Positions 27,201 to 36,750 of a stretch of DNA of 64,000 nucleotides are shown in pieces (position 1 is the first letter of the stretch; every line of letters starts with the position of its first letter). Below the pieces are notes generated by a model that saw only the letters and a program-made list of their open reading frames with translations, had not been told where the DNA came from and ran no database searches. The stretch lies in contig NC_087068.1 of the NCBI RefSeq assembly GCF_963678635.1, forward strand, positions 14,883,872 to 14,947,871, in the 5' to 3' direction. A program made the translations under genes and the position numbers. This DNA is from Symsagittifera roscoffensis. Its lineage: Eukaryota; Xenacoelomorpha; Acoela; Convolutidae.

Positions 27201-28908
27201 TAACGCGCGATAAATTTCGCGCTATTAATGCGTAAGCGGAGAGTTAATCTGTCTTAGAAATCGTTCCAAAATGGTTGAAAGAAGCTAAGTTGCCACAATT
27301 GATTTGTTACAAGGAGCGAAATCTATCCTTTTGTACTTTATATGGCGTGTGGGGGATGATTTTCATTTAAAAAAATTCAAATTTCAGAAATTTTTTTTTT
27401 CATTTTGTTTTGTTTCATTTAAACTTTTAACGTTATTACTGCTCCATAAAACTTAAAAGGCAGTCGGAAAACTCAGGGCTTCGCCCTGATACGAGCAGTC
27501 TTGTCTACTTTATTCAAAGTCTGCTTTTTGCTACGTAACCTAGTTATGCAGGTGCGTACCCACAAAACCGCAATTCCGGATAACCGAAAAAATTAAAAGT
27601 TTCGTGTTAAGTTAATTGGTATTACGTTGGCAATACTTATGTACGTTGGACAAAACACTTGTTAGTAAAATAGGCTCCTTTCAATTTTCTGTTTTAGAAA
27701 TTTAATCTAAAAATTACTGGAAAACATTTTTTTTGGAAAAGAAATAAATATGAATTCAAAATGGCGTTCAAAATTACTTCTTCCATATCAGAAGCTAAAT
27801 AAGAAAATAACTCGGCTAAAATTCTGGTATTTCGGTGGTCCGTTATCATTGAAAACTTATTTGGATGGCATTGCTAGTATTTGTAGTAATTTTGGATGCT
27901 GATATACTTTGTCGTTTAAATGACTTGTCGCCTTACTTGCCTAGCAGTATAGGGGGAAAAGAGCCCCACTATGATTGGTAGACTATCAGTTATTCGGAGA
28001 GAGATCAAAAAAAGACAACCTTTATTTCATACCGTTCAAAAAGTAGACAAATACTATCTTGAGCAATCAGAATCGAGAACAGAAAGCAAACTTAGGAAAT
28101 AAATAAGTATTAAAAATATTTTCATAAGTTTGCTTCCTGTTCTCGTTTCTGATTGGTTAAAAAAAAACTTATTGTTCTGACTTTCGATACGAAAGTAACG
28201 GAATATTTGTGCTCGGGGTGGGTTTTTTTTCTTCAGACAAATTTCGACTTTTTAACTAGCTTATTTTGATAGAATTTTTTTATATCATTCGAAAGGTATT
28301 GTTCTCCTGAGCACAAATTTGAAAAGATATTTCAACTGTGATCATTTTTCGTAAAGTTACGGGTGTTTAAAGACTACCATTTTGGCCGATTTCAGACAAT
28401 TAACGCTCGACAAATTTCGCGCTATTAATGCGTAAGCGGAGAATTAATCCGTCTTAGAAATCGTTCCAAATTGGTTGAAAGAAACTAATTTGCCATAATT
28501 GATTTGTTACAAGGAGCGAAAACTATCCTTTTGTACTTTATATGGCGTGTGGGGGATGATTTTCATTAAAAAAATTCAAATTTCAGAAATTTTTTTTTTC
28601 ATTTTGTTTTGTTTCATTTAAATTTTTAACGTTATTACTGCTCCATAAAACTTGTCTACTTTATTCAAAGTCTGCTTTTTGCTACGTAACCTAGTTATGC
28701 AGGCGCGTACCCACAAAGCCGCAATTCCGGATATCCGAAAAATTAAAAGTTTCGTGTTAAGTTAATTAGTATTACGTTGGCAATACTTATGTACGTTGGA
28801 CAAAACGCTTGATAGTAAAATAGGCTCCTTTCAATTTTCTGTTTCAAAAAGTAAATCTAAAAATCGCTGGAAAACATTTTTTTTGGAAAAGAAATAAATA
28901 TGAATTCA
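18216..28908 (+). repeat. Higher-order repeat block, copy 2 (incomplete)
   Basis: This is the second copy of the ten-monomer block, cut short in its ninth monomer. Identity to copy 1 is near perfect up to about 28797 (partner 16522). Several differences then cluster over the last 100 bp before the array edge at 28908. That pattern suggests the terminal part of the last monomer comes from a different monomer lineage, or has escaped homogenisation at the edge of the array. Confidence 0.9.
25647..26074. mobile_element. hAT-type MITE inserted in a satellite monomer, copy 2
   Basis: Identical in position, length and target duplication to the MITE at 13372-13799, displaced by exactly 12,275 bp. 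It was therefore copied with the higher-order block and not inserted independently. Confidence 0.93.
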
Positions 28909-29006
28909 CTGCAAGTTGCCTTTAGACTCAATATTACATTTAAAGGGTTGGATTTGAGATAATGTAATTGAGATAGTGGTTGAGTTTTTAGAGAGAGAGA
29001 GAGAGG
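28909..29006. other. Junction between satellite and 2.8-kb repeats, with a GA microsatellite
   Basis: About 98 bp of sequence unrelated to either repeat family, ending in a short run of GA dinucleotides at about 28991-29004. The first 2.8-kb unit begins directly after it at about 29007. Confidence 0.6.
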
Positions 29007-31343
29007 TTGGGGTTGTGTAAGAGAAAAGTGCTGGAATAAATCTCAGTAATTTTCAGCTTTAATTTATACTTTATTGAGAAATCTCCCAATTTTTCGTAGC
29101 AATTTTGTTTTCACTTTTTCAATTTGTTTGTGAAAACTGTTCCTACAATCGTGTTTTACGACATGGGCTGTTCGTACATTCGTATTTCACGAAAAAAATC
29201 GTTATTTCCAAAAACTGAAACGTTATACGATTTTTTGCAAAAACTTTTCCATTCATTTTGCAAAAGGTAATATACAGATTGATTTTATGGTGGCGGCGGC
29301 GGCACGCTCTGTGAGCACAATATTATCTATATTTCCGTTTCAATAGGAAATCAGCACATATTCATCTTCTTATTTGAAGAGAAAAAACTAAAGACATTTT
29401 TCCAATTTGCCCAGCTAATCAAGCCAAGCTATTTCATTTAACCGGTGATCTTTGTTCAATAGGTTTATTATTGGTAGAAGATGTTGCAGTTTTGGTAGAT
29501 GTGTTTTCGAGTCAGGCTTAATGAACATAATGCAAAATTCATAGACTTATAAAACTTACACAAGCATATCAATCAGATCATAGATTTGAATACATCAAAA
29601 TTTTTCCGTTTTTTTCAAAAAGTTGACTTCCAGTTCAAAATTATTATTCCTTCGACGTTCGTCTTGAAGATGTTTTTTTTGTCTTGAAGATGATTAGTTG
29701 AGGTGGGTGGTCGTGTATACGTAATTGGGGAGGACTGGCTCACAAAAAGGGTGTAATTTTTGTTTTGTAATAAAAATCAAAAATGTTGAAGAGACAACTC
29801 GTTCGAAACGATTTCATAACAGCTATGCTACACAGCTATAAAATTATTTTTGGATACATTTTTACAATTTTCCTTCCAACAGGGCTATAAGTTGGTGGTT
29901 TTTATCTTTAAAATATGTATTGTTTATTAAGTTCCCGGATCTGATGGGTCTCATTTATGTGATTCCGTTGGGTTTGTTCGGTACAATCATCAAACTGGGG
30001 AATTTGCATTTTTGCAGTCAAATACTTCGCGGGAACAAACAGTTTTTGGTTATCAAGGAAGGAATTTGTTATGTAGTACAGTTTACGTATTGGACGATGA
30101 ACTAGCAATTTGAAGCGATTTATCAGAGGATTCAAAGCATACTTTAAATCCATATCAAATTCTGGGTTGGTATTTCAATTAAAGTGGCGTTCTTTGTCAA
30201 ACTGAATTTGCTATTTAGTTCAGTAGGATGCAAGAACTGTCTCCAAACTGTCAAAAAAAAAGTGTGAATTCTGATACCGGCGAATTGGACGTTAGTACCT
30301 CATAGGGTCTAACTATTTTGGTTCGTTTCTCAATGCGAGAAATAGAAGGAACCAGGGGCAATGTAAAATTAGGAGGGGAATCTTCAGGGATGGCGGTTTT
30401 GATTAAGGAGCTATTGGAGCAGTGGAAGTTGTGTTCGTGGTGGTAGAGTGAAGGATCGTTTTGAGGCCGGTATTGTATTAGGGACCGTAGGAGTAGCAGT
30501 GGAAGTGGTTGCTAGTTCAGTTGGAGTCCACTGGATTGATGGGTGGAAGAAGGGAGTGAAGATCCTCAAAGCCTCGCAAATCATCGTCTAGAGTAGAGTC
30601 GATAGTTGGTGCCAGCGCATCGGTCGGTATATCCTAGAAGAAGTAAATTAATAGTTGGACTGGGTTGGTGAGATGTTCTAAGTTTTGATTTCTTCAATCA
30701 AAACTTGTTGATTGAATTTGAGGATACATTCAATCCTGGTTTATATCGTCAGCTTCCTCTAACAGAGGTGCCTGTACTTTATGATCATATTCGTCTAGTT
30801 TTTCATTTTAAGCATCTTGAAAAAATCGAGGTCACTATAAAAGTGAAGAGTATATTATACGAGGCGGCAATACTTTCCCAAATTGTAGTGAGCGGTCGGT
30901 CGTTTTGTGAATGTGTAAGGCTTTTAAAAAAAAAGACTACACAACCTAATAAAAAAAATTCACAAAAAGAAATGAGGCGAAGACTATTCCACATTTCTTT
31001 AAATTCAATTGTATTTTCCCGAGTATACGGGTGTATTCGTTTTATCAAAAATCAGGAGAAATGCGATAGTCTAATTACCTATTTGAGTAAAGCCTGGTGG
31101 GCTATATGAGTCCGAGAAAAAAAAGTTTTGGGCATTTTTGCAGTATTCCTTTCATTTCTGAGTTATCAGATATCATATTTCGAAATTTTTGCATCTGAGC
31201 ATAAGTATAAAAGAAAGCACTTTGACTGTATGCTAATGAGTGTTTAATTTGCTGAACTATCTCTTTTGGTTTAAATAGAAATGGTCCAGTCATCCTGGTT
31301 ATTTGGGGTGTTAATTCAATCCAGGACTTATCATCATCAACAT
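29007..31343. repeat. 2.8-kb tandem unit, copy A, left part
   Basis: This stretch matches 41134-43463 over its whole length with small indels. Copy A is interrupted at 31343 by the BEL/Pao element and resumes at 40694, giving a unit of about 2.78 kb. Short minus-strand frames have non-random composition: 29908-30153 (81 codons) and 31102-31293 (63 codons), plus an acidic stretch at about 30530-30645 that is conserved in copy B. They suggest the unit descends from a protein-coding sequence on the minus strand that has decayed. I do not recognise the family. A hydrophobic stretch around 30830-30900 read on the minus strand would suit a membrane protein. Confidence 0.9.
31339..31343. repeat. Target-site duplication, left (AACAT)
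   Basis: The five bases before the left LTR are AACAT, repeated at 40689-40693 directly after the right LTR. Five-base duplications are usual for BEL/Pao integrases. The homologous empty site in copy B near 43459-43463 has a single AACAT. Confidence 0.95.
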
Positions 31344-31863
31344 TGTGCGCTCAATCTCCACGGATTGTAAAAATATCGAATTTCAAACTATTTAATTCGA
31401 GCATTTTATCGGCAAAATAACTCGGTAACAATGAGATTTCATAACAAAACTTTTTTATTGTTATCGGTAACATCGGCCACAAAAAACTGCATAACTCAAA
31501 GCAAGCTGCAAAAATGGCCAGTATTTGTCCTTGAGACAAATTGCTCTTTTTAAAGGTCAGCCTTAATCAAGGCTCAACCAAATTAGAGCGAAAAGACGGT
31601 TAAAATAGGTTTTTGGGGGAGGGGGGGGTCGAACCTGGTTACGGAGCATCCCATCAACTTCGGTGCATATTTGAGTTCTAGAAAGGAAATGACCTAGTCG
31701 GGATTCGAACCGGCGCCGAACCCGCCGGGATGCACCATGTATACGTTTGGCTACTGTCCCTATATGCATTTACATTTTGGTTCAACTTTATATGCACTTA
31801 TACTCTCGCTTACATTTGAGTGTATATGCATTTGTACTATTGTTTTATATTTGCGCTGCAACA
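31344..31863 (-). repeat. BEL/Pao 3' LTR
   Basis: A 520-bp terminal repeat with TG...CA ends on the element's own strand. It matches the LTR at 40173-40688 apart from about four substitutions and a homopolymer length change. A tRNA-like segment with a Pol III B-box lies inside it (see 31701-31753). Confidence 0.95.
31701..31753 (-). promoter_or_regulatory. tRNA-like segment with Pol III box A and box B inside the LTR
   Basis: Read on the minus strand, 31711-31701 is GGTTCGAATCC, an exact match to the Pol III B-box consensus. About 31 bp upstream, TAGCCAAACGTA (31753-31742) resembles box A. The same segment is in the other LTR (B-box 40526-40536). The T-stem is imperfect, so this is not a functional tRNA. 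It looks like a tRNA or SINE head captured by the LTR before this copy inserted. Confidence 0.6.
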
Positions 31864-33272
31864 TCCTCCACCCCTAAACAAGGAAGAACGGGAGCGAGCT
31901 TTACGGTCGGGCGGGTCAGTTCGCTCGTAACGGTCTTTATGTCGGCGGATCGCGCGCATCCGTCCTTGCCATAGTGCAGTCTTAGAATACGTGCGAGTGG
32001 ATAATGTCCACGTGGAGTGTCAGGCTCTATGACCCAAACCAAGTCGCCGGCTTTCAACTTAACGTCTGACTGGTTTTGCCACTTTGCCCTCCTATTGAGG
32101 GAAGGAACGTATTCCCGCATCCACCGTGTCCATATTCCGTTAGCGTATGATTGCGCTCTGGCGAACCGCTTCTTATGGTCGAAGTTTTCTTCGAAACTTA
32201 GCGACGGAAAACTCGCTGCGTGTTGACCAAGGATAAAATGATTCGGGGTCAGCGCCTCTAGATCTAGCGGATCGGAACTAACGGCTGTTATCGGTCTTGC
32301 GTTAAGTAATTGTTCAACTAGGCAGAGCGTTGTTCCTAGAACTTCCTCAGTTAATCTCCTGTTGCCTAATATATCGTACAACACTCGCTTAACACTTCTC
32401 ACTAGCCGCTCCCAGGCGCCACCGTGATGAGGGGCACTGGGCGGGTTAAACTTCCACTTAATGCCTTTGTGGACGAAAACGGCCGGGGCGACTTTGTTCC
32501 AATTTTGGACACAGGATAGGAGCTCCTTTTGAGCACCAACAAAATTCGTGCCATTGTCAGAAAGAATGGTTTTGGGGGTACCTCGCCTTGCAATAAATCG
32601 CTCTACGCCCATGACGCAGGAACTAGTATCGAGAGATGGAACTAACTCGATGTGAACTGCTCGAGTCGTGAGGCAGGTAAATAGGAAACCCCATCTCTTT
32701 TCGGTACTGCGGCGTATTGGCACTTGAAACGGGCCAAAGTAATCAACACCTGTGTTGGAGAAGGGAGGCTGCTTGTAACCCAGTCTTTCAATCGGTAGGT
32801 CAGACATAATGGGCACAACTGTTTTTGCTTTGCGCTTACGGCATGTTATGCAAGTATTTTCGATGTTCCCAAGTAACTTCAGAACAATGTATTTCAACTG
32901 AACTACAGCACGCATGTAATCCAACCCCTGATGTGCATGTTGAAAGTGCATATGCCTAATCAACATATGAGCAACTCGGTGTCGACCATCCAGTATTATT
33001 GGATGTTTGCTATCAAAGTCGGTATCAACAAGACGGCTGATACGTCCAGTTGAACGCAGGATGCCAGCTGGGCCGATGAACGGAGAATATTTAGCAATCC
33101 GACTTTTCTTTGTTATCAGTTTATCGGACTGAAGTATTTTCACTTCGGCAGGAAATGATTCGGACTGAGCGAGATAAATGAGCTTCTGCTCGGCAATATC
33201 TAACTCGGACGGGTCGGTTATTTCAAGCATTTTTGTACGGAAGTGTTTATGCGATGGTAGCACACGAAGCAT
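31845..33272 (-). CDS. BEL/Pao Pol, integrase part
   Basis: A 475-codon open frame covering the integrase end of the polyprotein. An H/C zinc-binding region spans roughly residues 102-144 (two histidines, then C-x2-C at 141-144). The catalytic core shows the DDE triad at about D177 (GVDYFGP), D239 (SDNGTNF) and E288 (AWERL). The C-terminal domain of the BEL/Pao type (WVIEPDTPRG..YPLARI) follows from about residue 380. Integrase inserts the double-stranded DNA copy into the host chromosome and produces the 5-bp target duplication seen here. The last codons run into the 3' LTR. Part of a fossil element. Confidence 0.93.
   Translation of the reverse strand: MLRVLPSHKHFRTKMLEITDPSELDIAEQKLIYLAQSESFPAEVKILQSDKLITKKSRIAKYSPFIGPAGILRSTGRISRLVDTDFDSKHPIILDGRHRVAHMLIRHMHFQHAHQGLDYMRAVVQLKYIVLKLLGNIENTCITCRKRKAKTVVPIMSDLPIERLGYKQPPFSNTGVDYFGPFQVPIRRSTEKRWGFLFTCLTTRAVHIELVPSLDTSSCVMGVERFIARRGTPKTILSDNGTNFVGAQKELLSCVQNWNKVAPAVFVHKGIKWKFNPPSAPHHGGAWERLVRSVKRVLYDILGNRRLTEEVLGTTLCLVEQLLNARPITAVSSDPLDLEALTPNHFILGQHAASFPSLSFEENFDHKKRFARAQSYANGIWTRWMREYVPSLNRRAKWQNQSDVKLKAGDLVWVIEPDTPRGHYPLARILRLHYGKDGCARSADIKTVTSELTRPTVKLAPVLPCLGVEDVAAQI
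31864..31875 (-). other. Polypurine tract of the BEL/Pao element
   Basis: On the minus strand the sequence directly before the 3' LTR is AGGGGTGGAGGA, all purines except one T. Position and composition fit the primer for plus-strand DNA synthesis. Confidence 0.75.
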
Positions 33273-36200
33273 AAACGCTAAAACACGTTTGTACTTTTAC
33301 AATTGAGCTGAATTTATCCCAATTTTTAAACAGACGGATCAACGGCGCTTTCTCAGATGAAGCATCAACAACAAACGTAGATGCAGTCTCAAGGCATGTA
33401 TCAATGTCACAGAGTGGGCCTTTTAATTGGATCTTTTTGATGACATCAGTGTTCGGCTTGAATGACCAATCACATGTCCTCAATATACTAGGGCCTCTAA
33501 CCCAGCTGCTATCCTTGAAGGCTTCCGAAGAAATCCCGCGTGTGCCGGTATCAGCTGGGTTATCACCACTGAGTACATGATTCCATTGATCAATGGTGGT
33601 GGACTCCAAGATTTCACCAGTGCGGTTTCCAACAAACACAGGAAGTTTGTTGCACGAGTTAAGCCACTGGATAACGGTGGTAGAATCAGTCCACATGAAT
33701 ACATTGCTTACTTTGAAAGTAAGCGCTTTCAAAATCTCTTCTTTGAGTCGAGTCGCAAGCAGAGCAGCCTGAAGCTCTAACTTGGGAATGGAGAGCATCT
33801 TCATAGGCGCTACACGGGCTTTCCCAAATACAAAAGCTAACTCAGTCTTTTGCGATTTAGCAAGTCGGGCTCGGAGAAACGATACGGCGCAAAAAACGTC
33901 CTGCGAACTATCACCGAACGTGTGAAGTTCACAGCGGTCGAACGGTTCGGTAAAGTAGCTACGAGGTATCGTCAGAGTACCTAATAGTGGAAGTCCTGAG
34001 TGCCAATCTAGAAATTGTTGTTTAATTTCCTCTGGGAGATCATCATCCCACTTTTGACCACTGATTCTCCATATGTCTTTTAGTAAAAGGCGCGCTTTCA
34101 CAGTATATGGAGCTACCAGTCCTATTGGATCAAAAACTGAGGAAACAAAACTCAACACGGTGCGTTGAGTAATTGCTTTATCTAGTGGTCGATCAACACC
34201 TCTACTTACTACTAGGGTATCTTTTACATGATCCCACCTGAGACCAAGAACATGCGACGATTGGTCTGGACTCTTACAAATATCCTTAACTGACGGGTTG
34301 GACTCACGGTTGTCCGGATTAAGAGCGGTTGTAACTTCGGGTACATTGCTAACAAACTTTGTCAGGTTAAACCCACCTAATTTGAGCATTGCGACTAAGT
34401 CTTTACTTAGGCTAAGAGCGTCAGCGGTATTTTCGAACGAGTCAAGATAGTCGTCCATGTAAAACTTCTGGACAACGGCTGAAGCGGCTTCGGGGTATTC
34501 AGCTTGATTATCAGAAGCAGTTTTTTGTAGCGCGAAATTCGCACAAGTTGGCGAATCACGAGCGCCAAAAATATGACGGGTGTATTGGTGAACCACCACA
34601 CTTGAAGTGGGGTCCTCCCGCCACAAAAAACGGAGAGACGGTTGATCTCGCGCAAGTACTCCAACTTGTAAGAACATACCTTCTATGTCCGCTGAGACGG
34701 CGTACTTGAGTTGACGGAACCTCAACAGTACAAAAATAAGATTTTGAAGGAGATCCGGGCCAACCAAGAGAGATCTATTTAAGGAAGTGCCATGAAATTT
34801 GGATGCTCCATTGAGCACACGGCGCACCTTGCCGGGTTTGTTCGGGTTCAAAACCGGATGGTGTGGAAGATACCATTCACGTTCGGCTCGTGAGCTGGGA
34901 TCGTGCGGGTTGACGGTTATGACATATCCTTTACTTATATCTTCTCTGATTGTTTCGGTATACTTCTCGCGAAGTAACGGATCTTTATCTAATCTTTTCT
35001 CTAACGACTTTAATTGGGCTAATGAAGAATAATAATTGTTAGGCAAGCTAACATCATTATCACTCCACAGCATCGGTACAGTGTAACGCTCACCATCGTG
35101 AACGGTTTCAGTTTTTAGGATCGACAAAGCACGCTTGTCTGCGGCGGAACGGGCATCTACTTGCTTGAATGCACCATACGACTCTAACTCATACCAAGTT
35201 TTGATTTGGTCGGTCAGAGAAGTATCGTCCGTAACGCAGTTAAAGGAAGAAGAATTTAAGGACGAACGATCAGGAGACGGACCACTAATGACCCAACCTA
35301 TCGGAAGTCGGACGGCGCACGGTGAGTCAAGTTCATCTCCGAAGACATGTTCGAGGGGTCTTATCGCATGATAGAAGTCCTGTCCTATAACTATCTCAAT
35401 CTCTTTATAATTATACGCAGTCGTCTTTAACGGGGCTAGTTGCGGGTATTTGACCTGCAATTCGGAAACGTTTATAACATCGGGTCCTATATACATGTTG
35501 TGCTTAACGAAAGCGACAAACGAAAACGAAAATTCACTTTCATTGGGCTTTGCGGAAACTTTCAAGTGAACTCGTTGAGTTTTAGATACCTTGGCTGAGT
35601 TAAAACCATCGGTCGTAACATTTACGGGCGTACCAACTAATTTCAGACGTTCAACGGGTGCCGCGGAAACCCAAGAATGAGTGGAACCGGTGTCACAAAG
35701 TGCTAGTGCATTCGAATTTTCCGAACCAGAGGACACATCTACCAACGCAACGGGAAGAATACCTTTTGCAGTTCCCTCACAAGGTTTAACACAAGCTGCG
35801 TTATTTGCAGAAGTAGTGTTTGTATTAGTTTGAGTCGATGGTGATCGGTCGGCCTCTTTGGGCGGGAAAACTTTCTCGGCTCCATGAAGAAGCACATTGT
35901 GAGTGCTCTCACAGTCCTGTTTTGGGCATTTTCTTGCCTTTTGGCACTTTCGGAAGGTATGGTTGCCTTGTAAACAAGAAAAACAGAGCTTTTGTTCTGC
36001 TACATATTTAGCCCTTTGTGTTGCGTTTTTCTCTTTGAACACGGAACAGTTCCAGAGTGCATGCTGCCCTTTGCATAGCGAGCATGGAGGAAACCTTGTC
36101 TTTTCTCTACTTTTCTCATCCTTAGAACTTACCTTAGTGTTACCTGCAAGCACTTTTGTAACTACTTTTTGTTTAACTGGTTCTTCAGACTTACCCTTAG

Positions 36201-36609
36201 AATTGATCGTTTTCAGCCTCTCATGACCCTCCGCTTTTTCTTTGAGCCATTCATTGAAATCTAGCAGAGTTGGTCTATGCCATTGGCGTCTTACGGTTTG
36301 CATCGACCATGACTCCTTAAGGTTCGGGGGAAGCTTACTCACAGCCTGATTCAGTAAGTTAACACTTTTCAGGTCGTCGTTAAAAGACAGAGACTTGAAT
36401 ACGGCAACAAGTCCAGAAATTGCAGAGGAAAATCCAATTACATTTTCCGAGTTATGCATTTTCAGCGGCGGAAAATTACTCAATTTATCTAGGTGAGCCC
36501 CTACTACAGCATGCGGCTGCCCGAATTTTCTTTGAAGAGTTGCTAATGCGTCTTTATATAGTACTCCGCTATAGCTATACTCAGCGATTGCGGATTTTGC
36601 TTTACCCAC
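33247..36609 (-). CDS. BEL/Pao Gag C-terminal part, protease, reverse transcriptase and RNase H
   Basis: A 1,120-codon open frame; the track start uses GTG, and the frame is open further upstream. Domains in order: Gag-type DUF1759 segment (about 1-130), cysteine/histidine zinc knuckles (about 176-242), retropepsin-like protease with DTGSTHSW (D306), reverse transcriptase with YMDD at 717-720, and the Pao-type RNase H with FGD (898-900), PKLEL (943) and TDS (973-975). This is the standard BEL/Pao order and size. Neighbouring frames carry the N-terminal Gag and the integrase of the same element. The enzymes act in a cytoplasmic virus-like particle to copy element RNA into DNA. Part of a fossil element. 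Confidence 0.95.
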   Translation of the reverse strand: MGKAKSAIAEYSYSGVLYKDALATLQRKFGQPHAVVGAHLDKLSNFPPLKMHNSENVIGFSSAISGLVAVFKSLSFNDDLKSVNLLNQAVSKLPPNLKESWSMQTVRRQWHRPTLLDFNEWLKEKAEGHERLKTINSKGKSEEPVKQKVVTKVLAGNTKVSSKDEKSREKTRFPPCSLCKGQHALWNCSVFKEKNATQRAKYVAEQKLCFSCLQGNHTFRKCQKARKCPKQDCESTHNVLLHGAEKVFPPKEADRSPSTQTNTNTTSANNAACVKPCEGTAKGILPVALVDVSSGSENSNALALCDTGSTHSWVSAAPVERLKLVGTPVNVTTDGFNSAKVSKTQRVHLKVSAKPNESEFSFSFVAFVKHNMYIGPDVINVSELQVKYPQLAPLKTTAYNYKEIEIVIGQDFYHAIRPLEHVFGDELDSPCAVRLPIGWVISGPSPDRSSLNSSSFNCVTDDTSLTDQIKTWYELESYGAFKQVDARSAADKRALSILKTETVHDGERYTVPMLWSDNDVSLPNNYYSSLAQLKSLEKRLDKDPLLREKYTETIREDISKGYVITVNPHDPSSRAEREWYLPHHPVLNPNKPGKVRRVLNGASKFHGTSLNRSLLVGPDLLQNLIFVLLRFRQLKYAVSADIEGMFLQVGVLARDQPSLRFLWREDPTSSVVVHQYTRHIFGARDSPTCANFALQKTASDNQAEYPEAASAVVQKFYMDDYLDSFENTADALSLSKDLVAMLKLGGFNLTKFVSNVPEVTTALNPDNRESNPSVKDICKSPDQSSHVLGLRWDHVKDTLVVSRGVDRPLDKAITQRTVLSFVSSVFDPIGLVAPYTVKARLLLKDIWRISGQKWDDDLPEEIKQQFLDWHSGLPLLGTLTIPRSYFTEPFDRCELHTFGDSSQDVFCAVSFLRARLAKSQKTELAFVFGKARVAPMKMLSIPKLELQAALLATRLKEEILKALTFKVSNVFMWTDSTTVIQWLNSCNKLPVFVGNRTGEILESTTIDQWNHVLSGDNPADTGTRGISSEAFKDSSWVRGPSILRTCDWSFKPNTDVIKKIQLKGPLCDIDTCLETASTFVVDASSEKAPLIRLFKNWDKFSSIVKVQTCFSVYASCATIA

Positions 36610-36750
36610 TACGAGCGTTTTCAGATAGGTAAGCTTTTCATCGTCACTGAGTATGGCTGAATCGACCGTCGATGTGAATTGCCCAAACCACTCATGCCAA
36701 TTAAGTGGGTTGCCATCGAACTGGGTCAGCTTCCACTCAGGGAGATGATC

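Larger units (their letters stand above)
1..28908 (+). repeat. Satellite array, about 24 tandem 1.2-kb monomers
   Basis: Using the phase acgaaagtaacgga, monomers start at 1, 1198, 2400, 3598, 4798, 5940, 7140, 8340, 9481, 10681, 11881, 13081, 14716, 15914, 17065, 18216, 19416, 20616, 21756, 22956, 24156, 25356, 26991 and 28189. Most are 1,197-1,202 bp. Those at 4798, 8340, 15914, 17065, 20616 and (in part) 28189 are a short form of about 1,140-1,151 bp. Those at 13081 and 25356 are 1,635 bp because each holds a 428-bp insertion plus its 8-bp target duplication. The array probably continues left of the window. It ends abruptly inside a monomer at 28908, just past the GAATTC that each monomer carries. 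All monomers are in the same orientation. No CENP-B-box-like or telomeric motif was seen, so chromosome position is unknown. Confidence 0.97.

Noticed and set aside
1-28908. CRISPR array or bacterial origin
   Set aside because: The repeats are 1.2 kb without short-repeat/spacer structure, and spliced animal exons are present.
29280-29320. Conserved ATG-GTG-GCG-GCG start in the 2.8-kb units as a possible first exon
   Set aside because: The frame is kept in three copies only because the copies are recent. No downstream exon or donor is supported.
30705-31109. 134-codon plus-strand frame in copy A
   Set aside because: It starts at TTG, is cut to 75 codons in copy B, and lies opposite a minus-strand stretch that looks more protein-like.
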